Both the position numbers and the translations under genes were made by a program. The notes beneath the pieces are model-generated. The model did not search any database and was not told the origin of the DNA. It saw only the letters and a list, made by a program, of their open reading frames with translations. Positions 9,257 through 17,495 of a DNA stretch of 39,422 nucleotides are shown piece after piece. Location of the stretch: NCBI RefSeq assembly GCF_002104995.1, contig NW_024468329.1:1-39422 (forward strand). Reading direction: 5' to 3'. The stretch comes from Linderina pennispora (lineage: Eukaryota; Kickxellomycota; Kickxellomycetes; Kickxellales; Kickxellaceae). Numbering within the stretch: the stretch's first letter is position 1; each line of letters opens with the position of its first letter.

Positions 9257-10378
9257 TCACACAAAATTGCCAGTGTTGGACCGCAGGTACGCGCCCGCTG
9301 CAGTGCTGACTGCAGCCTGGCCTGCACCACTCTGGGCGAACCCCTGATACGCCTGTGACTTTGCCTCCGAAAACGTATGGCCACGCGCATGGTAGTGGTG
9401 GCGTACCTTGAAGTACATAAATAGCGATACAAAGGCATGTATCACCCAGAGAGAGAAAGTGATACCGCAGAAGGCGGCAGCGGCCCTCTTGCTGCTGGAC
9501 AGGCACTGGATCATTGTAATAATGCCTGCAGAGCCAGTGCCCGGGATGCCGACGGCCATGTAGGCATCGAACAGAATATGGAAGCCGTTGAAGACAAAGA
9601 AGAAGTAGAAGAACATGCTCGAGTCCTTCATGTACGCGTTGTACACGGGGCGGTACCACAAGAAGAAGCTGGCGGCCGAGATGGTGAATAGATACACAAA
9701 GCTGGAGCCAAAGCTGGCGCCGGCGTTGCTCACGTCCTCGCCGTGCGACACAAGCACGATCAGACACGAGATGCAGTTAAACAGAAGCATGGCCTCGAGC
9801 GCCAGCCAGCAGTAGAAGATTGTGCGCACCGTCCGCCGGTCGCCGATCGGCACTTCGGCGTCGATGTCGTGGTACATAATCGGATACAGCGGTGGGAAAT
9901 TGAGTGCCGGTCGCGTGCCCGGGGGCATTGTGCGCAGCGTCTCCTCGCGTTCATTCAGTGCGCGCTCCCGTGCTGCCAGCTCCTCCTCCCGCCGCCGCAG
10001 CTCGGCCTCGCGGCTGTCGCTGCCGTAGTCCATCTTGTACGAGCCGCCATCGGGCTTGTATGGGCTGCTGCTGGGTTTGTACGACTCGCCGGCCTTGGTG
10101 TTGTAGCTGCTGTCAGCGTACCCGCTATGCGTCTCGACGTCCTCGCCCAGCGGCTTGTACGAATTGCCACGCGAGCCGCTCAGCCCGACGCTGCTGAGGA
10201 ACCCGCCGCGATCCTCGCTCTTGCGCACAGAGTGGAGGGGAACAGCGTCGGTGTTGTCGTCATCCATTATGTGCTGCCCGGAGGTGCTGGCGTGCAGCCC
10301 GGCGGAAATGCTCGAGTCTGCAAACGGGTCGTCGGCAAACGGGTCGTCGTCGTGGTCGTCAAAGGGGTTCTTCGCCAT
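9257..10378 (-). CDS. secretory carrier-associated membrane protein (SCAMP)
   Basis: SCAMPs are four-pass proteins of post-Golgi and endosomal membranes that act in vesicle recycling. The 373-residue product begins MAKNPFDDHDDDPF, giving an NPF motif for EH-domain partners and an acidic head. A coiled-coil stretch follows (REAELRRREEELAARERALNE, about residues 120-145). Then come the conserved NFPPLYPIMYHDI entry and four hydrophobic helices between about 185 and 320, with the conserved WYRPVYNAYMKDSS loop between helices two and three. I use the ATG at 10376-10378 that puts NPF near the terminus; the frame opens only slightly earlier. Both the NPF head and the YRP loop are typical of the family, so this assignment is secure. 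Confidence 0.93.
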   Translation of the reverse strand: MAKNPFDDHDDDPFADDPFADSSISAGLHASTSGQHIMDDDNTDAVPLHSVRKSEDRGGFLSSVGLSGSRGNSYKPLGEDVETHSGYADSSYNTKAGESYKPSSSPYKPDGGSYKMDYGSDSREAELRRREEELAARERALNEREETLRTMPPGTRPALNFPPLYPIMYHDIDAEVPIGDRRTVRTIFYCWLALEAMLLFNCISCLIVLVSHGEDVSNAGASFGSSFVYLFTISAASFFLWYRPVYNAYMKDSSMFFYFFFVFNGFHILFDAYMAVGIPGTGSAGIITMIQCLSSSKRAAAAFCGITFSLWVIHAFVSLFMYFKVRHHYHARGHTFSEAKSQAYQGFAQSGAGQAAVSTAAGAYLRSNTGNFV

Positions 10379-10524
10379 CGCCAATTAAGAAAGATAAATT
10401 CAAGGGCTATTAGTGCGGAAAAGGGAGAGCTTGGCAGCACAAACTGCAGCAGACTGGAGCGAAAATCTGATTTATTTGGCTGTTCAAGAAAAAAGGTGAT
10501 GTCAGAACGCGAGCAGAAAGGCCG

Positions 10525-11543
10525 CTACGCCCGTGTGGCCGCGGACTGCTGGGCCTTGCGCGCGGCAATCTCGTCGTCGGTGGGCAGCCGGTACATGACC
10601 GAGGGCTTCGCCTTGGTCCACTGCACTCTAGGGTCGTTTTCCCACTTTGGCTGCTTGCGCGACTCGCCTGCCTGCGCGTCCTTGTTGCTCTTGGCCTCCT
10701 CAGCGCCCTGCTTCTCGGCCCGCTTCTCGGCCCGCTCCTCGCGCTTCTGCTTCTTGCTTTTCCGTCCGGTGCTGCCGGGCTTGTCGAGCCACACGCCACA
10801 GTTGCCGTTCTCCTCGGGGACGTTGATCAGATCAAGGCTGCCCACGTTGTCCTGAGACCGCTCCTCCTGCCCTACCAGCTGCGTGAACCGGCTCTCGTAA
10901 GGAACCCGCACTCGAGCTGCTTGCCGCGGCCCGACGGGAACTCGGTGCCATCGACAGAGTTGAATGCCGCCTGTGCTTCTGCGCCGCTTGTGAACAGCAC
11001 GTAGCAGCGTGTCTTGATTGCGTTCAGCCGGAGATCCTTGACCGTGCCAAACTTGTCCAGCAGATCGTGCATCCGGAACGTTGTCAATGGCCGCTCCAGG
11101 TTTTTAATGTATAGAGCTGGACGCCCATCAGTATTGCTGCTGTTGTCTGCCGACATCTGTGCATCATCGATGGCAGCCTCCTCCTTGGCTTCCTCCATGT
11201 CCTGGTCGTCGTCGTCTTCCAGCTTCCGCTTCAGATCGCCTTCAGGCTTCGTCTCGGTCTCTGCCACCTCAGCTGGCGTGTTCTTTTCGGTTTCCATCGC
11301 CTCCACAGCCTCTTCTGTTGGCAGCTCCTCAGCAGCAGCTGCATTGTCTACTTCGGCCAGCTCGTCGGCTGGCAGCAGATCAAAATCGTCGCTAGTTTCT
11401 CCGACGGTCTCGCCAGACTGCTTGAGTGCTTCTTCGAGTCTCTCGACAAGCTCCTTTTTGACACCCTTTGTTGACAGGCTTCGCGTCGACAGCTCTTTGC
11501 GCAGGTCCGAAACCTTCATATCGCTAGGCTGAACCGAAACCAT
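10525..11543 (-). CDS. acinus-like SAP/RRM protein, apparent one-base frame slip
   Basis: Acinus is the scaffold of the ASAP complex, which joins RNPS1 and SAP18 on spliced RNA. The start MVSVQPSDMKVSDLRKEL (ATG 11541-11543) opens a SAP DNA/RNA-binding helix pair (about residues 8-42). A Glu/Asp-rich linker follows, then an RRM-like domain (ALYIKNLERPLTTFRMHDLL to the aromatic strand CYVLF, about 165-235). The C-terminus carries a probable RSB motif (KPSVMYRLPTDDEI), the RNPS1-SAP18 binding element. The frame changes near 10910 just after GKQLE: one extra base gives VRVPYESRFTQL and a single 339-residue product. No intron with usable splice sites explains it. I think a base is missing from the assembly, though a real mutation cannot be excluded. 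Confidence 0.8.
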
Positions 11544-11788
11544 TTTCGTTTTTTTTTTTTGGAATTTACTTTTGTTCGATTGCGGTGGTCGTGTAAAAAA
11601 TAAAATGAAAGCAAAGAAAAAGCAGCGAGAACCACGCCGCACAATCACCGTGTATTTTTCGTCGTTTTTTCTCCAAGGTGAGACGCGTCTGATTGGGTGG
11701 ATGGCTCAGCGGCTACTGTGCGTTGCAAGCGATGCATCTATGGCCGATGGCAAGATTTCCAGCATACAAGGGTCCGGTTGCGCTTGCA

Positions 11789-11794
11789 TATAAG
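11789..11794 (+). promoter_or_regulatory. TATA box of the twin-CX3C peptide gene
   Basis: TATAAG lies about 100 bases before the ATG at 11895, in a GC-richer setting, and fits the spacing seen at the other small secreted genes of this window. Confidence 0.6.
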
Positions 11795-11894
11795 GCCAGC
11801 AAAGCTGTCCTGCTTGGCCCAGAATCCTCAGGTCGCTCTACAGCCCTTTTCTCTCTGCGCTACTCAACCCCCTGCATTCACCTCTACTACCAAC

Positions 11895-12140
11895 ATGAAG
11901 TTCGCCACCGTTGCCGCTCTTGCCCTCGTCGCCGTCGCCGCTGTCTCTGCCGAAGCACTGCCCAGCCCTGCCCCTCAGCCCATTGCTTGTTCGCAGACTC
12001 CAACTGTGAACCCTCAGCAGGACTTGCTGCAGAGCGGTGGTCGTGGAAATGCCTGGCTCCGCCGCTACTGCCAACGCCGCTGTCAGTGGATCCCGGACTT
12101 CTGGGGCTGCATGCAGCGCTGCATGCGCTACGGCTATTAG
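11895..12140 (+). CDS. small secreted peptide with twin CX3C motif
   Basis: The 81-residue product has a clear signal peptide (MKFATVAALALVAVAAVSA), a Pro-rich segment LPSPAPQP, a single cysteine, and a basic C-terminal core with CQRRC and CMQRC separated by eight residues including Trp-Ile-Pro and Phe-Trp. CX3C-Xn-CX3C is the pattern of helical hairpins held by two disulfides, as in plant alpha-hairpinin defence peptides and some venom peptides; small Tim chaperones use longer spacing and lack signal peptides. I start at the ATG at 11895 because the signal peptide begins there; the frame is open upstream to 11697 without sense. Role unknown: antimicrobial or host-directed secreted peptide are both possible. 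Confidence 0.75.
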   Translation: MKFATVAALALVAVAAVSAEALPSPAPQPIACSQTPTVNPQQDLLQSGGRGNAWLRRYCQRRCQWIPDFWGCMQRCMRYGY

Positions 12141-12535
12141 ATCGCACTATGCTATATGATCGCACTTGTTTACTGTGGTTGCGCTACGGCTTCTATTCGC
12201 TCCTTATAGACTGCTTGTGCAATAGCCCATGGATCCATTACATACTCATCATTTGAATAGACATATGGCGGGCCGGATATCTGAATATGCCTATGCATTT
12301 CTTGTCACGTATATCCAGAGTGACGGTAATTAAAACTGTTGTACGTATATCACCCTCACATGCCTCTCAACCAACGCGTATGCACTGTGGAGGTCTTTCC
12401 TGCTAACATGCAGCCCACGCAGTTTTGGTTCATCGAGAATCAATGATTTCACAATTACACCAACGGCTATATGTAAACTCGATGGTATTTGCTGTATCTA
12501 ACATGAAACATATTTACAAGACGCATAGAGCTGGA
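12141..12535. other. intergenic, no gene seen
   Basis: About 395 bases between convergent small genes. Open frames on the plus strand (from 12425) run opposite the real minus-strand gene and carry no recognisable domain. I see no repeats or RNA genes. Confidence 0.5.
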
Positions 12536-12778
12536 CTATTGATAAGTATATGTGTTTGTCTTGTAGTATGTGCCAACATATGTGCCGCCATTGGTCAGGG
12601 CATCGAGGGCGTCAAAGGCGCTGCCGCCCTTGCCAGCGTCGAGGACGCCTGTCTTGTTGCTGTCTGTCAGCGTGTCGTTGGTGGTAGTGGTTTTGAGGGT
12701 GCTGGTCTTGTCCAACTTGAAGAAGAGCTTGGCTAGTTTGTTTTTTGTGGTGCCGGTCGTTTTCTCTGTCAATGTCAT
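12536..12778 (-). CDS. small Lys/Thr-rich protein with FDALDALT motif
   Basis: The 80-residue frame begins MTLTEKTTGTTKNKLAKLFF and is rich in Lys and Thr. A Gly-Lys-Gly-Gly turn leads into AFDALDALTNGG near the C-terminus. The frame is open further upstream, but a TATA box at 12859-12866 places transcription start below those codons, which supports this ATG. No signal peptide or known domain. A second gene at 13504-13677 has the same strand and the related PFDALEYLTG ending, so the two are probably paralogues of a lineage-specific family. Confidence 0.6.
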   Translation of the reverse strand: MTLTEKTTGTTKNKLAKLFFKLDKTSTLKTTTTNDTLTDSNKTGVLDAGKGGSAFDALDALTNGGTYVGTYYKTNTYTYQ

Positions 12779-12858
12779 TTTTGGATCGAATGTGTTGTAG
12801 ATGTAGAGGATTTGTTGTTTGGTGAGGAATCGGCGGAGCTGACTGGTTCTGCGTGAGC

Positions 12859-12866
12859 CTTTTATA
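12859..12866 (-). promoter_or_regulatory. TATA box (TATAAAAG)
   Basis: TATAAAAG on the minus strand, 81 bases upstream of the ATG at 12778. It argues that the longer open frame beginning at 12916 is not the translated form. Confidence 0.65.
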
Positions 12867-13503
12867 CGGATAAAGTGTGCTGTATCTTGGCACACATATC
12901 TATCATTCCGCAGCACAGGTCATCGATACACGTTTCCCTGGCAAAAAAAAGCATGAAGCTGACAACTAATCGGCATCCCGTTGCCCCAAACACAGCGGTG
13001 GGTATGATATTCAGATCTTTGAAGTCTTGCGGCCACGGGCAATCCTACTTTTTGCATTGCCCCAGAAATCAAGGGGTGCATATCTGAGTTTTCTTGGGGA
13101 GTCTTCTGGCTGGCTTAGCCCCGTGCACATGCTACCTCTGCTGACACACGCAACGAGTCAGTTGTGCCAAGACCTATTCTTTCTTCCTTTTTTGCCAGGG
13201 ATGGGTGTCGGGTGGCTGCTGGCTGCGGCAGAGCTGACCAGAATCATGCTGATACACGTCGGAAAACAGACACAAGGCATTAATGTACGCGGTGCCTCCC
13301 TAACAAACAAAGCTTTCTTATCTCGAACTGAGGTATTTCTGCGATGTAGCGCATGGGCACTTGGCGCGAGACCCATCGGCCGTGTTTTGCCTTTCCCAGC
13401 TGGAACGCCTTTTGTACCATTGCAGCACCATTCAAGTCTCGTCGATCTTTACATAAGAACATTGATTTTGAATAAATACATTTCTATAGCTATACAGAAT
13501 TGC
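12867..13503. other. intergenic, no gene seen
   Basis: About 640 bases between two minus-strand small genes. A plus-strand frame (13027-13620) is long but overlaps the antisense of the 13504 gene and has no family features, so I treat it as chance. No RNA genes or repeats seen. Confidence 0.5.
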
Positions 13504-13677
13504 CTACTGCCTAGAGTAGAATGTCGGGCCGCTGCTGGATCCGGCACTGCCAAGGGACCCGGTCAGGTACTCAAGAGCATCGAAAGGGTTGTTGCCCTCG
13601 CCGGCGCTGCCGATCTTTGAGCTGAGGACAGGCTTGTTGACGGTAGTGTGCTTGTTGGAGGAGCTGTAGAGAGACAT
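13504..13677 (-). CDS. 57-residue protein with NPFDALEYLTG motif
   Basis: ATG at 13675-13677 opens MSLYSSSNKHTTVNKPVLSS, followed by KIGSAGEG and NPFDALEYLTGSLGSAG, ending in a Ser/Gly-rich tail and TAG. It is short, Ser/Gly/Asn-rich and hydrophilic with no signal peptide. The core FDALxxLT is shared with the neighbour at 12536-12778 at the same relative place, after a Gly/acidic turn. A TATA box lies at 13810-13818. Conservation of the motif between two divergent neighbours is the main reason to believe both are real genes. Function unknown; NPF could bind EH domains, but the neighbour has SAF instead. Confidence 0.6.
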   Translation of the reverse strand: MSLYSSSNKHTTVNKPVLSSKIGSAGEGNNPFDALEYLTGSLGSAGSSSGPTFYSRQ

Positions 13678-13809
13678 TGTTGATGATAGTGAAGGAGCTT
13701 GGGGAAAGAACTTGGCGAAGGGGCTTGGTGAGGGGGCTCTACTTGCTATCGTGCTGTCTTGTTGTCTGGTGTGTATGATATGGATTTGAAAATACCTCTC
13801 TTTGACGCT

Positions 13810-13818
13810 CTTTTTATA
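13810..13818 (-). promoter_or_regulatory. TATA box (TATAAAAAG)
   Basis: Minus-strand TATAAAAAG, about 130 bases upstream of the ATG at 13677. Confidence 0.6.
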
Positions 13819-14748
13819 CTCGATCCCGACGACATTTCATTTTTGCCAAGACAGCCTTTTACTGTCGCATTCAGCCCCACGATCGAGCCGCCCAGCATAC
13901 CTTTATACCTGCAAAAATCATCACTGATGTGTATGCGGTGCGGCGCAGCTGCAAAGGAAATCCTGTCTGAAACCGGCTGTCCGATAGAACCTTGGCATAA
14001 AAATGAGTCTTCCAGATCCTGCCGGAGTATCCATGTGGATTTTTAGGTAGGAAAAGCGCCAGTTTTGTCGCATTCAAATGGTACGAAGGAGCATTCTTGG
14101 CATTTTTCCTTCCAGGTAAGTTTTTATTTCTGAAAGCAGCAGGATCTAGCCAGTTTGTCAAACAGATACCATACATTATGAGCTGCCTGGCTTACACAGC
14201 GACTTTAAACGATATCCTCGGCTGCATTATTCTACCTATTGTGGCGAACCCAGTCTCTCAAGACCAGCAATTATACAACACAGCCGATCTAGGACGATGA
14301 ATTCCAAAACACCAGCGTACTACTGAACTGTGGTAGCATACTGCTGCGTATTTTTCGATCACTGAGTTCCATGAGAGCTTGTTCAGGCCGGTAGCGGCGT
14401 GTAGTCTGCTGATGTAGCTAGGGTGTTGTATTTGCTGCCAAATGAATTCCTGCAGAGTATTTTGGAGTCTTCCCTAGAAAAATAAATATTTAGATAGGCA
14501 AATTCAAGCCGTGAATACGCCGAACAAGTAGCACTGGTGATGCTGTATGTAGTTTGCAATTCCTACCAATTAGCAATAAAAGCAGCAATGTTCGGATACA
14601 GCTATCTAGTTAGTAATTTGACGTAAAATCACAATGCTGTCAATAGAGGAACTAGCGTGCAGAATAGGCACGGTAAATGATAATATCTATGAATTATGCT
14701 AGGTAAACAACCCGGCTTGGCCTATTATTCGTATATATCGCATCGCTT
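13819..14748. other. intergenic, no gene seen
   Basis: About 930 bases, AT-rich toward the right, with only short frames lacking signal peptides or domains. It contains the 3' end of the MFS gene on the right. I see no tRNA, repeat array or inverted repeat of note. Confidence 0.45.
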
Positions 14749-16079
14749 CTACGCCTTCATTAGGAACTGGCGTGAGATTACGACTCGCAGTACTGACTGG
14801 GTGGCAACTGATGCAGCTGCAAGCACGCCAGCAAAGATGATTAAGCTTGTAAAGTCAGTGCCATGGCCAAATTTGTCCAGCATCGCACCAGCTGGCGGCG
14901 ACGAAATAAGACCCCGATGGCGTAAGCGAGCATAACCAAACCCATGACGCTAGGAAGGCGCTTGATCCCAAACAGACTGGCCGCAGAAACAGGCACCAGG
15001 CTGACAATGGCGCCTGAAAAGAACCCAAAGAGAATCACAGAAGCCAGGTACGGTCCAACAGTCTTGAACGGCAGCCACAGAACCAGCACACTTAGGCAAG
15101 TGCCTGTGCAGGCTAGCCACAGCGCGTTGATCGGACCAATCTTATCCCCCAGCGACCCCATTGCTATGCGGCCAACAATCGATGATGCACTGACGATGGC
15201 AGACATGTTGGCTCCCCATGACTGGGTCTTGCCCAGCACGATGACGGAGTAGCTGGGAAAGTTATAAATGGGAATATAATATGCTCCGCCACCAAGAAGG
15301 GTTGTGAAAAACAGGAGCGGGAATCTGACACCGCGCAGGACGCTAAAGTCGATAATCTTTTCACGCCGCGCTGGCCTCATGCGTGTACGCAAGAGTGGGC
15401 TAATGGCCGAACACACACCAATGAGTACCAGCCCCGAAATGCGCAACGCCCACCCTCGCCCGACATTTTCCATCATAGCGCGGGCTGCAAACGACTGCCA
15501 CACGCCACCAATTCCTGTCCCCGCTACAGCAACGCTAGTGGCAAGACCGCGATGCTTTTCGAACCACATTGGCGGCAATGCCACTGCCGGTACATAGAGG
15601 AATGCGCCGCCAAATCCAAACATAATTCCCTGTGTCGCCAGCAGTGCACCGGGTGAGTGGCAGAAAGAGGCGATAATGAGGGCCAGGCCGGCCACAATTG
15701 ATCCGAAGAGGCAGAGCAGCCGTGTGTCGACACGTTCGCAAAGCACGCCGACACCGATTCCAACGAAGCACATGCACGAGAACTGCAGTGTGCCGATCCA
15801 TGATAGCAGCGATGTCGATGTGTCTGGAAATTCATCCAGCTTGTATGCCTGAAGATAAACGCCGTACGCTGCAGTGGTACCAATTGTTAGTGTCAGTGCG
15901 ATGAGAGCACCAAACACTACTATCCAGCCCTGAAGCGTATCGGGTGGTGGGATCGGCAGCTCTTCATCATGTGCTTCACTAGGGCCGCTGGAAACATCTG
16001 TCTCCTTGCAGTCTTCTATCTCGAGGGGTTTGCAGGCAATGTCTCTGTCAGATAGTTCTCCATTTGCTTTGGATTCCAT
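14749..16079 (-). CDS. MFS transporter of the monocarboxylate-porter type, one-base frame slip
   Basis: The product starts MESKANGELSDRD with an acidic cytosolic tail, then PDTLQGWIVVFGALIAL and about twelve hydrophobic helices. The first helix pair with GTTAAYGVYLQAY, the loop FEKHRGLATSVAVAGTGIGG and the second-half GRIAMGSLGDKIG match fungal monocarboxylate-porter homologues (MCH group), whose substrates are mostly unknown. Near 14913 the frame changes after AYAIGV: one extra base gives LISSPPAGAMLDKFG, the expected last-helix loop, and the stop moves to 14749-14751 for a 443-residue protein. Without it the protein would end in a meaningless basic tail. I think a base is missing in the assembly; a genuine late truncation is the alternative. 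Confidence 0.82.
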
Positions 16080-16966
16080 ATTGGGGCGGGTGATAAAACT
16101 ATGAGATGCAGGCTACAAGTGAGATAGGGGATATTACGTATATAGCTGGCACGGACCGGGTGTAGAATTTTATATGGGTTTTTGATGACGAAGTCCGATG
16201 AGTATGCAGGCAAAACATCTTCCCTCGTCTCAGATTCGTATCCGATAATCCTCCTCAACAACGTGAAATTGTGTTCTCTTTCAAGATTGCCTTGGCAACA
16301 AGAAGATCTCAATACCGCAGCACCTGCGGCCATACTCTTTTCGCCAGCAAATTCAGAATATGATGGTAAGGAATTTGTCAGCGGTATTCGCCGGTTGCGT
16401 GGATAATTCGCCGAAGCGAGCCTCCTGCCATCCCTGGAATTCCGCCATTTTCTTTCGGGATTGCGAATATCGGAGAACCACCAATGTCAACAACGGCGTA
16501 GCGTTCCTTTTGATGGCCGCAGCAAGTGCGATATTGCATGCTAGCAACACTGTGCTGTGTTGGTGCGCACCCGACAATGATGAAGCTGGTGATATCATAC
16601 CTGACACCCCTGGTAATACCAATGCAGATGCTAACAAGGTGCCATCAAGTCCCCGCCTTAGGCAGAAGCGCCGGCACGAACAGCAGGCCACCGTGATGCC
16701 TAATATGCATTCTCTGTATTAAAATTGGGCTCCGCTGCACAATAGAGCACGAGCATAGGGTTGCGATATATCTTTTGTAGCTACTGCGTCACATTTGGTT
16801 CTAATTCAAATACAGATATCTATGAGAGTGAGTACACACATTGAAATTTCTCCGTGCCAACAGATAAATGGCGAGCATTCCTGACATGTGAGGCAGTTCT
16901 CAATAGCTACATTTCTAGCACATTCAATACACAGCCATTTTCATTCGGCTTATCCAACTCGACAAC
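16080..16966. other. intergenic, only a doubtful small ORF
   Basis: About 890 bases between divergent genes. A plus-strand frame ending at 16722 could encode a hydrophilic peptide finishing KRRHEQQATVMPNMHSLY, and the opposite strand is open too. Neither has a recognisable domain or promoter, so I call no gene. Confidence 0.4.
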
Positions 16967-17143
16967 ATGAAGCTGCATCTGCCTATCCTCTTCGGCTCGA
17001 TTGCTGTGTTTGCTGGCCCGGTTCCAGAAGCTGACGCTACGCTCGAGGCATGGCCTGTGATGCTGGCAGATCCGCAATGGCACAGAGGAGGCGGTGGGTG
17101 GCATCAGGGCAGAAAATGGCATTCAGGTGGTCGCCGTCATTGA
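16967..17143 (+). CDS. 58-residue secreted Trp/His/Gly-rich peptide
   Basis: ATG at 16967 opens MKLHLPILFGSIAVFAGPVP, a signal-peptide-like start with a probable cleavage after Ala, then an acidic segment EADATLEA and a basic, aromatic tail with WHRGGGGWHQ, KWHSGGRRH and TGA. The repeated Trp-His-Gly composition resembles the larger secreted protein at 23244-23516, suggesting a related kind of wall or metal-binding peptide. There are no cysteines. It is short, so the call rests on the signal peptide and composition; I saw no clear TATA box upstream. Confidence 0.55.
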   Translation: MKLHLPILFGSIAVFAGPVPEADATLEAWPVMLADPQWHRGGGGWHQGRKWHSGGRRH

Positions 17144-17252
17144 ACAACCAGCTTGCCTACCATTTATAGTTTTCCTCAGTTCCAGCTCCCAAAGTGACTG
17201 ATGTGAAAAAGTCCATCATTACCAAAACAAACATGTGGACTTGGCTGAGCAG

Positions 17253-17477
17253 ATGATGTTAGTGTGTGGGCATTTTGAGAATGTAGTTTCAAGGATGTTC
17301 AGCCAGGTTCAGCCAGCAGCTTTGGGCACTTGGTTCTTCAGATATTGGCGTGGCTACTTCTCGCGGTGTGAAAAGCACTACATGCTGATCAGCGACAATG
17401 CTACATTGTGGATCAGCTATACTGTGCTGTTCATGTTCTTGTGGATACAGTGGTTCTATTGCATCTACTCCATATGA
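17253..17477 (+). CDS. small single-pass membrane protein, unrecognised
   Basis: The 74-residue frame starts MMLVCGHFENVVSRM and continues through ALGTWFFRYWRGYFSRCEK to a hydrophobic C-terminal helix LWISYTVLFMFLWIQWFYCIY. The RYWRGYF block before a single terminal helix loosely recalls mitochondrial ATP synthase subunit f, but the resemblance is weak and I do not assign it. If one base is missing just before the ATG, as in other genes here, the frame would join MWTWLSR from an ATG at 17233. It ends 18 bases before the convergent amino acid transporter. Could be a chance frame. Confidence 0.35.
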   Translation: MMLVCGHFENVVSRMFSQVQPAALGTWFFRYWRGYFSRCEKHYMLISDNATLWISYTVLFMFLWIQWFYCIYSI

Positions 17478-17495
17478 AAAGATAGCGAAGATGAG

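Noticed and set aside
10872-10911. Small intron in acinus to explain the frame change
   Set aside because: The only GT-AG pairs nearby are 16-33 bases long and do not restore the frame; one missing base does.
11690-11770. tRNA-like A box (TGGCTCAGCGG)
   Set aside because: No matching B box (GGTTCGANNCC) at the right distance and no acceptor stem pairing.
13027-13620. 197-codon plus-strand open frame
   Set aside because: No domain or signal peptide, and it overlaps the opposite strand of the better supported 13504-13677 gene.
16360-16722. Plus-strand 120-codon frame
   Set aside because: Ends in a hydrophilic tail but has no recognisable domain or promoter, and the opposite strand is open as well.
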